Assembly: GCA_019648995.1 (NCBI GenBank) | Contig: BLXT01003748.1 | Location: forward strand, 1,958,671 to 1,988,963 | DNA from: Plakobranchus ocellatus | Taxonomy: Eukaryota > Mollusca > Gastropoda > Plakobranchidae | Reading direction: 5' to 3' | Length of the DNA: 30,293 nt | Shown here: one piece after another, positions 18,313 through 29,004 of the stretch | Numbering within the stretch: position 1 is the stretch's first letter | How the letters are laid out: each line of letters opens with the position of its first letter | Translations under genes and position numbers: made by a program | The notes under the pieces: generated by a model | What the model was told of the DNA's origin: nothing | Databases searched by the model: none | The model's input: only the letters and a program-made list of their open reading frames with translations

Positions 18313-19203
18313 GTTCACAGTATCACTGCAAGGAGTGTGTCCAAACAACAATTAGAAAAATTAAAATCCAGTAATCAACCAAGCCTGTCATCGTTACCTC
18401 CATCAATCGCATCGGCAATGTCCTCTTCAGATTTTGCAAGCAGATCCCCTTTATCCATATCCCAAACAACTACCCCGTCAAATCAAAAACTGTCATCATC
18501 ATCATTGAAGCTGAACTTGTCCTCCTCATCACCTTCATCACCCTCTATGCAAACAGATAAGTCTGACAGTAATGCATCTATGGTGTCTCTCCGTCATGTA
18601 CCCACACAGCAGAAGCAGCAGCAACCGGAGAAGGAACAGCGACGCCGCAGCTTGATTGAAGATGGATCTTACCTTGAGGTAGATGATGGAAAAGATCCAG
18701 TTCTCATTTACCCAGAGAGAGACCCAGAGTATTGGAAACGCCAACATAAACTCTTCTTACACGAACGGCAACAGCAACAACAACAGCAATCACAGAATCT
18801 TCAAAAGGAAGAGGGAATTAATTTATCAAGCCAGCAATTGTCTGCTGCAGAAAGCACTAGCCAAGCTCCCTCTCCACCTCAGTCATCTTCATCATCATCA
18901 CCATTATCACCTGTCATCAAAACATCAGGCACATCCCCTGGCCAAACTAAATCACCTCGTCCCTCGCAGCCAAGACTGATAGTGCGCCGGGCAACTTCTG
19001 ACATTAATCTTGATGCCCTTGAGACTGATGGCAGCGGGGGTGGAGGAGTGGTAGGGTCACCTAGCGGTGCAGTTGGTGGCACTAGGATCAAGGCCGGATG
19101 TATCTCTGCACGGGCAGCCTTCTGGGAGAAGAGAATGATGGAAGGAGGAGAAACTGTGGCTGAGGATGAGTTTCCAGAGATGGTAGAGGAGCCTGACAGT
19201 TAA
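18313..19203 (+). CDS. Exon 14: C-terminal coding exon with stop
   Basis: The acceptor is TTCTTATTTCTACAG (ends 18312); phase 0 in. It encodes VHSITARSVSKQQLEKLKSS, a long Ser/Pro-rich region, then RRRSLIEDGSYLEVDDGKDP and VLIYPERDPEYWKRQHKLFL, which reads like an ordered motif. Next come a Gln-rich stretch (about 18766-18795), more Ser/Pro, PRLIVRRATSDINLDALETD, a Gly-rich loop, and AGCISARAAFWEKRMMEGG. It ends DEFPEMVEEPDS and TAA at 19201-19203. Two compact blocks (YLEV...YWKRQHKLFL and ISARAAFWEKRM) are the likely conserved C-terminal interaction motifs. I do not recognise them from a named family. Confidence 0.88.
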   Translation, partial: VHSITARSVSKQQLEKLKSSNQPSLSSLPPSIASAMSSSDFASRSPLSISQTTTPSNQKLSSSSLKLNLSSSSPSSPSMQTDKSDSNASMVSLRHVPTQQKQQQPEKEQRRRSLIEDGSYLEVDDGKDPVLIYPERDPEYWKRQHKLFLHERQQQQQQQSQNLQKEEGINLSSQQLSAAESTSQAPSPPQSSSSSSPLSPVIKTSGTSPGQTKSPRPSQPRLIVRRATSDINLDALETDGSGGGGVVGSPSGAVGGTRIKAGCISARAAFWEKRMMEGGETVAEDEFPEMVEEPDS

Positions 19204-19827
19204 ATATTTTTTGGGTTTTTTGCTTGAGTGTTATAGCCGTCTTGGTGGGAGGATGATTCATTTTAATGAATTGAGAATGAAAGTCATTTTGTTTTATTTT
19301 ATAAATAGAAGATAGCAGATATAAAGGTAAATAGAGAAAAAGAGAAGAGCGTGTGGGCAGTTTTTGGGGGTTTCTTTTTTAATTTTGGGGGGGAGGGGAG
19401 GGAGGGATGAGAGAAGGAAGAAGAAGAGAGGTCCAAAAAATTATTAATGCTCAGCTGAAATGTTTGAATATAAGCACATTAAGATGGGGAGAGTTGCTCC
19501 ATATGTTAACTCCAATTAAAACAATGGAGATTAATCACTTATGATAATGGAATTAGACTCACTATCGCAGCGTATTTACAGGAAAAGATATATAGCCCAG
19601 ACTTCATTTATATTCCATTTTTTGGAATCTGTAGACATGAAATTCAGAAAATAATTAATCGCTATATTTTCAATTTAAAAGCCTTGATTGCCTCAAATCA
19701 GCAACAAAATACAGTATACATGTAATAATTTGATGACACTGTATTTAAATACTGTTTTGTTCAAAAGTTATATAACAGCAAATTATACAATATGTGTACA
19801 TTTAAACAATGCAAAGACAAGTGTAAA

Positions 19828-19833
19828 AATAAA
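19828..19833 (+). terminator. Candidate proximal polyadenylation signal
   Basis: AATAAA about 625 nt after the stop codon, followed by a T-rich stretch (TATATTTTATATG). It would give a short 3' UTR. Confidence 0.3.
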
Positions 19834-20894
19834 TATATTTTATATGCAGTAAAATTGATGGGTTGTAATCATAAAATAATACACATATGTTTGCATGTGC
19901 ATACCTTCATTTTATCTAATGACAGCAAAAACAAAAGGGTACTGTGTTCATTTGATAAGCCTCATATCCTTTCTGATTATGTCATTATAAAAAAACAAGA
20001 CCATATAAAGATGTCTTAAATGTTTGCCAGAGTGTGACTAACTATATACGTGTGTAAATAGACAATTGGTGCATTTTTAAAGAAATGAAAAGAAACTATA
20101 AAAGCCAAAGCATATGATTCGAGACTAGCCTGAGTGAGTCAGATGTTGCTTTTGAGAAAAAAAAATAGAACTTTCTGCTGTTTTTATTTATTTGAAGAAT
20201 TTTTTTTCCACTGATACTCCATATCTCTACTAAGAATCCACATAGCTCTATTCAATTTTCACCATTGCAAATCCTACAATAAGACGTATCAGGCTGTTAT
20301 AATGGTTTAAAATATTTGAAATGCATTTTCCAACTAATTTAGACTATTCTCATGACATAAAAACTAAAAAATTAAAGAGAAAATGATGTCAAAAAAAGAA
20401 AAAGAAATACCCCGACCAATCGACCAATGGTGCAGGTACCTGACTGTGTTGTCCTTTTGCAGAAGTTGGACATTGGGAGGTTTTTTGTAGATCATCTCTA
20501 CGTTACTTCATCCAGTTTTGGAAAGCTTTATTAATGCATTTTGAAGAAAAAGGTCTAAAATCTTTGCAGTTTTGGAATAATGATTGACGTTTACTCATGT
20601 TTGGAGATGCACTTTTAACACCTCCTCAGTTTTTCAAAGGTTTTTCTTTTTTCAGTTGCAAAGAAAAGATGTCATTATATGTAACAATTTAACTTTGAAT
20701 GATAAACCATAACACGTCAATATTTTAGTTAAATTTATTTCAAAAGAAAATGGATTTTCAGGTCACAGAATTCATAAACCAGTCTTTCCTGATTCTCAAT
20801 TTGCCCTTATATGTTCAGGTTTGTAATCTTCACACTACATTTATAGTTAATTTTTCTTTTTTTTTTATAACTTTTTTGTTTATTTGTAAGGGCG

Positions 20895-20900
20895 AATAAA
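20895..20900 (+). terminator. Candidate polyadenylation signal
   Basis: AATAAA about 1.7 kb after the stop, preceded by a T-rich run and followed within 40 nt by GTTGTACTACGTCTCCC. Confidence 0.3.
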
Positions 20901-22816
20901 AATTGTTAGCTAGCGTTGTACTACGTCTCCCTCCAAGAAAAAAGTAAAAAAAAAAAAAACAAAAACAGGACTAAATGCGGTTTTTTTTTTTGTTTGTTTA
21001 TTGGGATTTTTTTGGGGTTTTTTCCTCAGTTCAATGCCTCAAAGAGTATACTCAGCTTACTAAATTTTAGGTTATTTTATACTTTTGGGGAATTCAATTT
21101 ATGACTTTTTATACCTAATCCTCTCTTTTTAAATGATTCCTTGATGATAAAAAAAAATTGGTTTTGTTTGTAATGCTATCAGTATTATCAATCATTTACG
21201 ATAACTTTCTACTATAATTCAAATTACTGAGTAATATTGGTGGGAACCATTAATGAAAAGTGAAGTTTTATGCTTATGAAGCATAAATAAGGCCTACTTG
21301 AACTTAAAATATTTCAAGTGTAGGATTATTGTAATTTTGTGCAATCTTGTCAGCAGCATCAGATATTAGCGATCAAGGCAGAAAATCACCGCAGAAACTT
21401 GCTGTGTTTTAAATACTTAGAGTGGGTTTTACTAGCACAGGCAAATGTGAAAGTAAAGGTGGCAAGAAAAGCAATGGTCAGAATGTTGTATGCCAACAAC
21501 ATTCAGGAGCCTATTCCTGGTTCCCTGATGCTTGGGCCAAACATGGGACTCACTTAACTTTTTTACTTTGCTGTCACACACAAGCTACAAATAAACAATG
21601 TCTAATGGAATTCTTTCCTCTTGTAGCTTTGTCTCTTGTTAAATCCAGGCTTCTTGTTTTGCATACTAAAGCAGTATCTTTGAGATTGTTGATATTGTGT
21701 TGGGCGAGAAATGTTTTATATGAACTGCCATTTTAAAAATGTTGCATTAATTTTAAGATTTGTAGGTTTCAACACGATATGAAATGTTTTGTGCTCCTAC
21801 ATAACAGAGAAAGGGTAGAGTGAGGACTGCTCCTAGTATGATGGATGGATCAGTTGCTATAAAGGGCTTTACATCCTCTTTGCCGCTTTCATTCTCACAC
21901 AGGAATGCCACTGTTTAAAATTTGCTTCTGAGACCTTTTACTAGGATTTGGCATGTATTAGTTTTGGCTGATTGTGAGCATTTGATTGAGGTTCATCTCA
22001 AGTACAATTTGTTGACAGACAAATTACAGAAATAGTCAAGCGTAGAACTGCCTGAAATATTATATCATTTGAAAAGTGTTGAAGAGGAAATAGACAAATG
22101 ATGAATAATATTGAAACTGAACAGTCACAAACTATATTGAAGGTATTGTGACAAAATGAGATCCATCCATTTTCGAAAATGTTGAGTTAATTCGTGTGAA
22201 CAATGTTTATAAATCATTGTTACCTAGAGAACAAGTTATTTTATCAGTCATAATGATGATCAAGATTCTACAGCATATAATAAGACTAAAAATATATCAA
22301 TGCTAATAGAAATAGCCAGGCCTCGTCCTCTTTCTAAATAAAATAAATAGTCTACTACAGCCTGTTACATCACAAAGTCTTCATAATTGTGCACAAAAAT
22401 GGATTTTTACTTGAAAAAGTTTCATACACTAGAATAGTGAGGAAAATGCCCCTTTCTCAAACATGGACTTCTCCTCAAACATGTGAGAGGCACCTCTTCT
22501 CCCTACTGCCTGAGAGGACCAAAATGTTGCTAGCAAATTCAGAAGAGTTCAATGAACCTCTAAGTATTGAATTGAGTTTGCAAAAAAGAATATTGTAGGT
22601 TTGCTATGCGATCATATTTCTTGCTCACACTTGTTTGTAATTATCATACAGCAATTATTGTATGTTTTCTGTTCTCATTTTTTTTTTTCTGGTTACTGTT
22701 TAAGAACTTTCCAATTCTTTATTTTTATCTTCTAAGTATCACCTGAGACAGCTATAAACTGATGTTAATATAAAACCTTGTGCAATATCAAGTTTTTTTG
22801 TTTGGTTTTGTTTAAG

Positions 22817-22925
22817 GAAGGCGAATATTCTCATGCTGGCTTTGGTTTTCAAACAAAAAGCAGAGGAGGGGGGAGAAGGAATGGGGAGGAGAGTCGAGAG
22901 AGAGAAGCGGCCAGCATTAAAATTG
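22817..22925 (+). CDS. Exon-like block downstream of the stop (alternative exon or another gene)
   Basis: The acceptor is TTTGGTTTTGTTTAAG (ends 22816) and the donor is AATTG|GTAAAT (22926). It has 109 nt, phase 0 in and 1 out. It encodes EGEYSHAGFGFQTKSRGGGR, then RNGEESREREAASIKI. GC content and purine bias are far above the surroundings, as for real coding exons here. It lies 3.6 kb after the stop of the Ig gene. It may belong to an alternative 3' end, for instance by splicing from a GAG|GTAGAT phase-0 donor candidate inside exon 14 near 18679, or to an unrecognised neighbour. No clear next exon is seen. Confidence 0.4.
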
Positions 22926-24397
22926 GTAAATATTTGTTAACAATACTGCAGCGTGATGCCCTCTTTTTACTGGCACAAACTTTCACGTAGGCAAATTACA
23001 TGTTTCAGTATATCTGTACAACCACTTAAAAATCTACAAATACCTCCTTGTACCTTTATTGGAAGTAGGATAATAATACAAATTTTATAGTGTTTTCATA
23101 ACTAAGGACATGAGAAAAATAACGATTGGATCTCACTGTAAAAAAAAAGAAAAGGATAGTTTGAGAGTCCTAATGAGAGAGTTGATTACTTGTTAGAAAG
23201 CATATATTCCATGGCACAGTTTTCTTCACTTGATCTGCCTTGAATATATTCAAGATTTTTTTAGGCAGACAGACTTAGTGGCAAATCTCATATTGATCTT
23301 ATAAACTTAGAGTACCTGCATTGGTTTTGAATTGGATCAGAAATATGCATACTCATGTTGAGATACCATTCCCAATGTGTAGACATATATGATATATTTA
23401 TGCATTTTATTTATATCAGGATTATTTATTTTGTGTTATCTTTTGTTATCCCACAAGATTTGATGTTTTTGGTTTTCTTACCACTCAAGGTTACTACATG
23501 ACCTTAGAACCTATGACTGTCTCTTTGTGTGCTGCCCACTGCTTTTCTGGCGGTGCTTAATGACAAAGCATTGAATTCCAAAGTTTCAGACCTAGTGTCT
23601 GTTTGTGCCTTCTTGAAGTGAGGACTGGTTCCTTCGAAAGCCTCTGGAGTAGAAAATGTAAATAAGCACAACTAATTTCAAAGTTTTTTCCACTGATGAG
23701 GCAACCAGTACCTTTTTGCTTTTTCTCTATGACAAGAACTTGCCGCAAAGTGAGAAATACTAATCAGTGGAATCTTGATACAATAAACTCCGATAAATAC
23801 TTTCTGTCTCATATAACCCATGTTGATACCCTACTTGCCTTTTCTTTTCAATAACTCCTGTGGTTAAAATAAGCTTTGCTTAAAGAAATTTCATATTTTT
23901 TCTTTTTCCAGTGGGATTTATCTTAAAAGAATTCCTTTTTCTAATTCATATGGATACGAGAATTACTACATACAGTATGCTATTGATATATGTCTAAGTA
24001 ATTAGAATTCCCAAGATCTGGATGATAATCTTTTACGATGAAGGAATTGTACAGACTTGCTTGTTGAATATTTTTAACTGACTCTGTTATCAAAATCTAC
24101 ATTCCATTACATTATGAAAACAATAAAGATTTTTAAGGCCTGGGGGTATTTCCTATAATAGTTTATACAAGATTAAACCCTTTTATTCTTAGGCCTTGAT
24201 TAGCTGCTCTATCCATATACATGTATTACATTATGCAATTATATATGTATATAGTTATTCATCGCAATTCTGTTATTTATACCAATAATATATACAGTTG
24301 TCACTTCTCTCTTCTGCCTTACTCACTATTATTGTCACTGTTATTATGTTAAATATATAGAACATATGATAATAATTAAATATGATAACAATGATAT

Positions 24398-24403
24398 AAT
24401 AAA
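24398..24403 (+). terminator. Candidate distal polyadenylation signal
   Basis: AATAAA followed after about 35 nt by a GT/T-rich downstream element (GCGTGTGTTTGG, then T runs at 24439-24480). This is the best-formed cleavage and polyadenylation context after the stop codon. A second AATAAA lies at 24122-24127. Confidence 0.45.
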
Positions 24404-24420
24404 GCAATATAAAGATATCT

Positions 24421-25380
24421 ACTGGTGTTGAAACTCTGCGTGTGTTTGGTTTGGTTTTTTTTTTTTGTTTTTTTTTCCATTTGATTATTATGAAAAAGTG
24501 TGTTATTTGTTTGGTTTTTTGTTTATGAGAGTGCATACATCATCAACCCTTGAGGGAAAAAATGTGCGTAAATCATTTCTTTTTTCTAAATTTTGAGATT
24601 TCCAAACAAAAAAAAAAACCAGCAAAAAAATTTATTCAGATTTTTTTTTTCCTTCTATAAGGATGTGATGGAGAGAAGATAAATGGCCGCTTTCCATGAT
24701 ACGATGTAACACATTACACTGTAGGGTGAATTAGAATTTGGCGCACAGGCAGCCTTAGGGCTTTCCCATTTCCATGAATACAATGTTGGTACTGCTTTTA
24801 AAATCAGAAATAATACGGCAAATTCTTCTTTTCCTGCCCAAAGAACTGGTAGTTTGTTTTTCATTAGATTTCGTTACATAATTATCTTGTGACCCTCTTT
24901 TAATGACCCACATTTTTGTTTTGACAGGCCAAGCCTTAAAAGACTTTTGTCTTGTCTTGGGTTTCCTCTACTGTGTTGTTCTGTAATATTAAAAAAGTAT
25001 AGTAGGGTGAAGTATGCTTGATATCAAAATACATTGCCAAGGGGTGGAAGGCTCAATGATATTTTGTCTATGATAGAGAGACAGAGAGAGAGAGATAGAG
25101 AGCATATGAAGAATAGCATAAACAGAGAGGAGAGGCACAAGAGGTAGGAAAGTGGACGGTTGTTTGTTTTGGGGTGTGTACATCCACCCCTTATTATGGG
25201 ATATCAAGTTTTTGAACCCTCATCACGAGGCGATTTTGGCTCGAATTGGAATCTGCCTGCTACAAAGAGAAAAAATGAGAAAGATATATATATATATACA
25301 TATATATATATAGTGAGAGAGAGAGAGAGAAAAAAAGAAAAATAGTTTTTGAACAGCAGGGAAACAATATATATATATTT
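24421..25380. other. Non-coding region with GA and TA microsatellites
   Basis: It contains T and A homopolymers (24454-24478, 24608-24650), a GA-rich run at about 25074-25103, and TA/GA tracts at about 25284-25340. A short protein-like stretch at about 25206-25280 (VFEPSSRGDFGSNW) has no convincing donor after it. No gene is called. Confidence 0.6.
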
Positions 25381-25650
25381 TTTTTTCCTCCCGGTTACTA
25401 TTATTACAAATTAATGATTTTGAATATTTTTTACGTTTGAGCCCAGTTATATTTTTTTTCACTGCATTTGTATCAATGTACACGACATATTTGAAAGTAA
25501 TTATTTATGCAGACTACAAATATATATGTTCAAATATGTCGACTCATGTGTACATTGATAAAAATGCAGTGAAAAAAAAATTAACAGGGCTCAAACGCAA
25601 AAAAATATACAAAATCATTTGTAGAAAAAGTAACCGGGAGAAAAAAAAAT
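25381..25650. repeat. Long imperfect inverted repeat (about 115-bp arms, about 35-nt loop)
   Basis: The left arm (25381-25494) and the reverse complement of the right arm (25530-25650) match over their whole length, at about 85 percent by eye. Landmarks are CCCGGTTAC, ATGATTTTG, CGTTTGAGCCC, TTTCACTGCATTT, TATCAATGTACAC and GACATATTTGAA in both. The right arm has a small insertion (ATGAGTC) near the loop. The transcribed form would be a long hairpin. It may be a foldback transposon/MITE or a tail-to-tail duplication. No coding capacity is seen. Confidence 0.9.
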
Positions 25651-26060
25651 GTACTGTAGGTTGTAAGAAAATCGTACCATGGAAAAGCCTTTTAGTTGAA
25701 TTAAACACTGAATTTTAGAACAAGGGAGACCATTAAATTGCCAAATATACTTATTAAAGTAATCTGAAGAATAACGGATTGTCTTCCTTGGCTTGAAAAA
25801 TTATTCAACCAAGGATGAAAACGATACTGGCTTCACAAAATTACTTTGATGACCTTTAGCGTTTCTTTTTGCGGTGTGTTTCTTAAGCTAAAACATCTGA
25901 GTATCTTTTTCTTTTTTTTTTTTTTTGCAAGAAACTTATTTTATGTAAGAGTGAAGACTTTATTAATATCCTGAGGATTTTTCTTTTCTTTTTTTTTTTT
26001 TTTTTTTTTTTTTAAAGAATTTAAACTTAGCAGTTTTACTCTGATTTGAAGATGTGAGAT
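25651..26060. other. Non-coding stretch with T homopolymers
   Basis: AT-rich sequence with T runs at 25912-25926 and 25989-26013. No gene or repeat family is recognised. Confidence 0.6.
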
Positions 26061-26069
26061 CTCTTTCGA

Positions 26070-26350
26070 TTGGTAATGATGATGAAAAGGTTCATGACGA
26101 CACAGCGATGATGATAATAACCATGCTGATGTTGATAAATGATAATGAAAAATGCTGCTGATGAGAATGATGGTGGAGTTGATGTTGATGGTGAGAAGGT
26201 TGATGGCAATGATGAGGTATAGCTTCATGAAGTCAAAGATGATGATTATGATGGTGATCATGGTGATATTGGTAGTGATGATAACGGTGATGGATAGATT
26301 GAGCGATGACGGCAACGGTGTTCATTGTAATGAAGATGATGGTAATACTG
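26070..26350. repeat. Imperfect GAT/GATG-rich repeat block
   Basis: A degenerate (GAT)n-like tract of nearly 300 bp (GATGATGATAATAACC, GATGGTGATCATGGTGAT and similar). It yields Met/Val/Ile-rich frames on + and Ile/Thr-rich frames on - that are compositional. I interpret it as an aged trinucleotide microsatellite. Confidence 0.7.
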
Positions 26351-26750
26351 AAAAAGTTGATTACTAGAAGAGGTTACGTTAGGAGTGGGGGGAAAGGGGA
26401 AGAGGGTGGCAGGGGCGGAAGTGAGGAGGAGATAGGAAACAACTGGAAAAAATAAATTAAGAAAACCAAAGTTAATAAAAATCGGCTCATCATAAAATCT
26501 CAGTTTTGTTCTTGTTCCTGGTCTTTTTTTTTTTTTTTTTCTTGATTCACAAAATCCAGTTATCGGTTGAACTGAAAACTTTTTACACGTTATATTTATT
26601 TATTCAATACATTTTGATCTCTTTATTTATGCGCCGTTGGCTATTCTAACATAATAAAATAAAAAAAAATCATTTCTTAGTTGTGGAAACAATTTTTGTT
26701 CACTTCTTTAAAATACCGGGGTACTCACTTCAGCGTTTGCTTGTAAATAC
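26351..26750. other. Non-coding stretch
   Basis: It contains a purine-rich patch (about 26375-26450), T and A runs, and AT-rich unique sequence. No gene is seen. Confidence 0.6.
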
Positions 26751-26754
26751 CGGT

Positions 26755-27600
26755 ACTCATCATTATCAGATACCTTGTCTGGAACAGACATTGGCGATCA
26801 TGTTCCTCCACTCATACCTTTTCTCAGTTAACCTTATAAAGTTGTTATTACTACCCTTGCCTATTGCCCATGACTTAAGGTTTTCAATAAAAGTTATTCT
26901 CTGTCTACCACTAATGCGTTTGCCTTCAATCTTTCTAGTGATTGCTAAGTGTTCTAAACCCTCTGATAAACCACATCTCTACTGCTTCTAGTTTTTTCTC
27001 TATTTCTTTGTTTATTGTCCAACACTCACTACCATACAAAAGTACTGACCATAATGTTACCATAGTGTTTTTAATTACTCCTATTATGTTTTCTATCTGC
27101 CAGTATTGGTTTCATTTTTTGGAATGTAATTTTAGCCATGGCTATTCTTTAACTTATTTCACTTGTGCATCTGCCATCTGATGTTATCAGGTAACCTAGA
27201 TGTTTGAATTTTGTAGCTTGTTTGATTTGTTCGCCTTTGCTAACGAGATTGCACTTGAGGTTGGAGGATTTCTTTGAGATGGCCATACATTCCATTTTCT
27301 TTACAAACAAAGATAGATCCACTCTCTAAAACTACATTATCTAGAAGTTTCATTCTAGATTAATTCACTAAATAGGTTAAAAAGATCAGGAGACATTACA
27401 CATCTCTGCCTCACACTTCTTTTGATTGATGGTTTGAAATCATTATGTTCTCCTTCAATTCTTACAGATACAGTCTGGTCCCAGTATAAATTTCTAATTA
27501 CTCTCAGATCTTTCCCATCGATGTCTAATTTTTCAAGCATACAAAACAGCTCCACATGTATTACTTTGACAAAAGGTCTTAGAATAACCAATGAAGCAGA
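26755..27600 (-). pseudogene. Decayed RTE-type LINE remnant lacking the catalytic YADD box
   Basis: On the minus strand the 5' part reads LRVIRNLYWDQTVSVRIEGE, then the RT block VRQRCVMSPDLFNLFSELI, in which the usual VRQGC has Arg for Gly. The frame is then broken. The homologous sequence resumes with CMAISKKSSNLKCNLVSKGE and KFKHLGYLITSDG. The segment that should contain YADD between these blocks is missing. Further fragments match the C-terminal region of the intact copy at 10068-10892, ending YEWRNMIANVC beside a short TGA-type tail (about 26757-26770). Multiple stops and frameshifts show it is old. Confidence 0.85.
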
Positions 27601-28135
27601 GGTTCTTTAGCTCGGTTAATTTTCGTTCATAGATGTGCAATTGAAGTTGAAGGTAATTATGGAAGAATGAATTTGATATGTGATTAGAATTCAGTACACA
27701 CGCATAATTAAAGAATATTTATGTATGCTGAAAATTTAAGTTTACAGGAAAAAGTTATAACTGCTTTTTGCTTTGAAGTAAAAAAAAAGATCATCCCGAT
27801 GTGTGCTTAATTTCCTTTAAAATGGACGAGTGGGGAAATGGGTTCAGGCGATTATTTTTTCTTTTTTTCTTCTTTCAATTGACATTAGAGGTATTGACAG
27901 AAAATATTATTTTCTTCACAAGCACGTAAAGAAAAAGAAAAAAAAAACAACTAATAAACAAAAAAGGAAGAGAAAAGCAATAGTAATGAGAACAGTAAAG
28001 CCTGTGCTGGTGCAGAAATGTTAAAATTGTCGTGTATCTTGCAGATTTTTGCACCGTCTTGCCTGACTTTGTTTGGAAGGTGGGTGCAGTATGGAAGAGA
28101 GTTATCAGGTTAAAAAAAAAAAAGACACGGGTCGA
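27601..28135. other. Non-coding stretch between RTE and Gypsy remnants
   Basis: AT-rich sequence with A-rich runs near 27930-27965. The segment 28025-28135, just past the 3' end of the Gypsy pol fragment on the minus strand, might contain LTR remains, but no LTR boundary could be set. Confidence 0.5.
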
Positions 28136-28139
28136 GGAT

Positions 28140-28940
28140 TAAAGGGAAAGTTCTATAGAGTTGAAAAATAGGCAAGCTTGAGTCGATCAAAAGAGATGAC
28201 TGATTCGCATTGCATAAAATGTCTGTGTGTATCAGATACAGTAGGCACAGGGAAGGGACCATCATAAGATCGTATCATAGGCCAACAGTGAGCTTCGTGG
28301 TGGATGTATTCTTGTTTGGAAGATTGTAAATCTCTAGAAACATAAGAGGCATCGAGCTATGTGATGTTGGGCTGAATGTGTGAGTTTTCTGAGGTTGTTC
28401 TGCAGGTCTTGCACGAAGGTGTTGTCGGGTACTGATCTCTCTTCGTAGAGAAGTGGCAGAAAGTCACATGGCAGTCTGATATGTTTTCCGTAAGTGAAGA
28501 GATGCATCCAGGTCCTCTTTCCAGGTGGATCTAATACTTAGTAGAAAGACTATATGTTCTCCTATCCTACGAGGCTCACTCAAGCAGCCTTCAGGCGGCG
28601 GTGAAACCTCTCCACCATGCTATTCGCCTGGGGAAACCTGGGGTAATTTTCTGGCCGACACCCACAATTTTGTGAAGCTTAATTCAGAGTTCGGTGGTGA
28701 ATTGCCGTTCTTGATCAGAGGTGATTATATCTGGAACATCCAATCGTGCAATCCAATTTTGATTTTGAGCCCTCGCACATGTAATTGCCTCTTTTAAGGA
28801 AGCGTCTTCACTTAGACAACTTAAAAAGCGCTAGGTCCTTCTGAAAATCTACTGACACACAAATCTTTTTCTTTGTGTATTGATGCTTCCATACCAACCT
28901 GGCAGGTCTTCCTGCATGTTGGACACTGTTATATCTGACG
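28140..28940 (-). pseudogene. Ty3/Gypsy retrotransposon integrase fragment, decayed
   Basis: On the minus strand several integrase blocks occur in the right order but in shifted frames. They are a Cys-pair segment (CPTCRKTCQ, near 28925-28895) from the zinc-binding region, DVPDIITSDQERQFTTEL (near 28740-28685) with the second catalytic Asp, and NSMVERFHRRLK (near 28630-28585) with the catalytic Glu. Further on are LFTYGKHIRLPCDFLPLLYE (near 28500-28440) and an integrase C-terminal block ending VISFDRLKLAYF (near 28200-28160). Stops and frameshifts separate them. Gag, protease, RT and RNase H are not present. It is a dead genomic relic. Confidence 0.85.
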
Positions 28941-29004
28941 CAAGAAAAGGCGGTGAGGTGTGGGTGCTATCTTCTTTGTTTTCTTTGCGTTCTCGCAATA
29001 CCGG

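Larger units (their letters stand above)
223..19203 (+). other. Gene span: intracellular Ig (I-set) domain protein, 5' partial, 14 coding exons in window
   Basis: Exons are 223-448, 868-992, 1920-2164, 2710-2913, 3349-3430, 3882-3991, 5490-5660, 5884-6021, 6536-6984, 8679-8870, 12475-13257, 13742-14077, 16281-16298 and 18313-19203. Intron phases run 0,2,1,1,2,1,1,1,0,0,0,0,0, and the joined exons give one frame of about 1,322 codons ending in TAA. Counting from the first visible codon, the layout is: acidic/basic low-complexity region (about 1-198), I-set Ig 1 (about 241-330), I-set Ig 2 (about 339-433), Ser/Pro-rich linker, short coiled coil (near 560-610), then a long Ser/Pro/Gln-rich tail. 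Such Ig domains are typical of sarcomeric or actin-associated scaffolds (titin, obscurin/UNC-89, palladin/myopalladin, Zormin), so a cytoskeletal or muscle scaffold role is inferred. No kinase, Fn3 or Rho-GEF domain is seen here. The orthologue is not identified. Confidence 0.85.
19204..24420 (+). other. Probable long 3' UTR / downstream region
   Basis: After the stop there are about 5.2 kb of AT-rich sequence without recognisable transposons. Candidate AATAAA signals lie at 19828, 20895, 24122 and 24398. Several long open stretches (for example 21422-21736 and 22389-22598) have no recognisable domain. The exon-like block at 22817-22925 lies inside and complicates a simple single-exon UTR model. 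Where the transcript really ends cannot be decided from sequence alone. Confidence 0.45.

Noticed and set aside
21422-21736. 104-codon open frame in the 3' region
   Set aside because: No recognisable domain and no splice or initiation context; likely chance in UTR-like sequence.
22389-22598. 70-codon open frame with some protein-like content
   Set aside because: No convincing splice sites in a compatible phase and no recognised similarity.
23557-23748. Minus-strand open frame of 63 codons
   Set aside because: Short, without a recognisable motif; antisense to the probable 3' UTR.
25160-25345. Possible exon encoding VFEPSSRGDFGSNWNLPATK, phase-compatible with the block at 22817-22925
   Set aside because: The acceptor is mediocre, there is no donor before the TA/GA microsatellite, and the only terminus would be inside that repeat. 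Kept as a weak possibility only.
26070-26350. GAT-rich block as a possible RTE 3' tail
   Set aside because: It lies nearly 500 bp from the RTE remnant and in the opposite reading orientation; no element abuts it.
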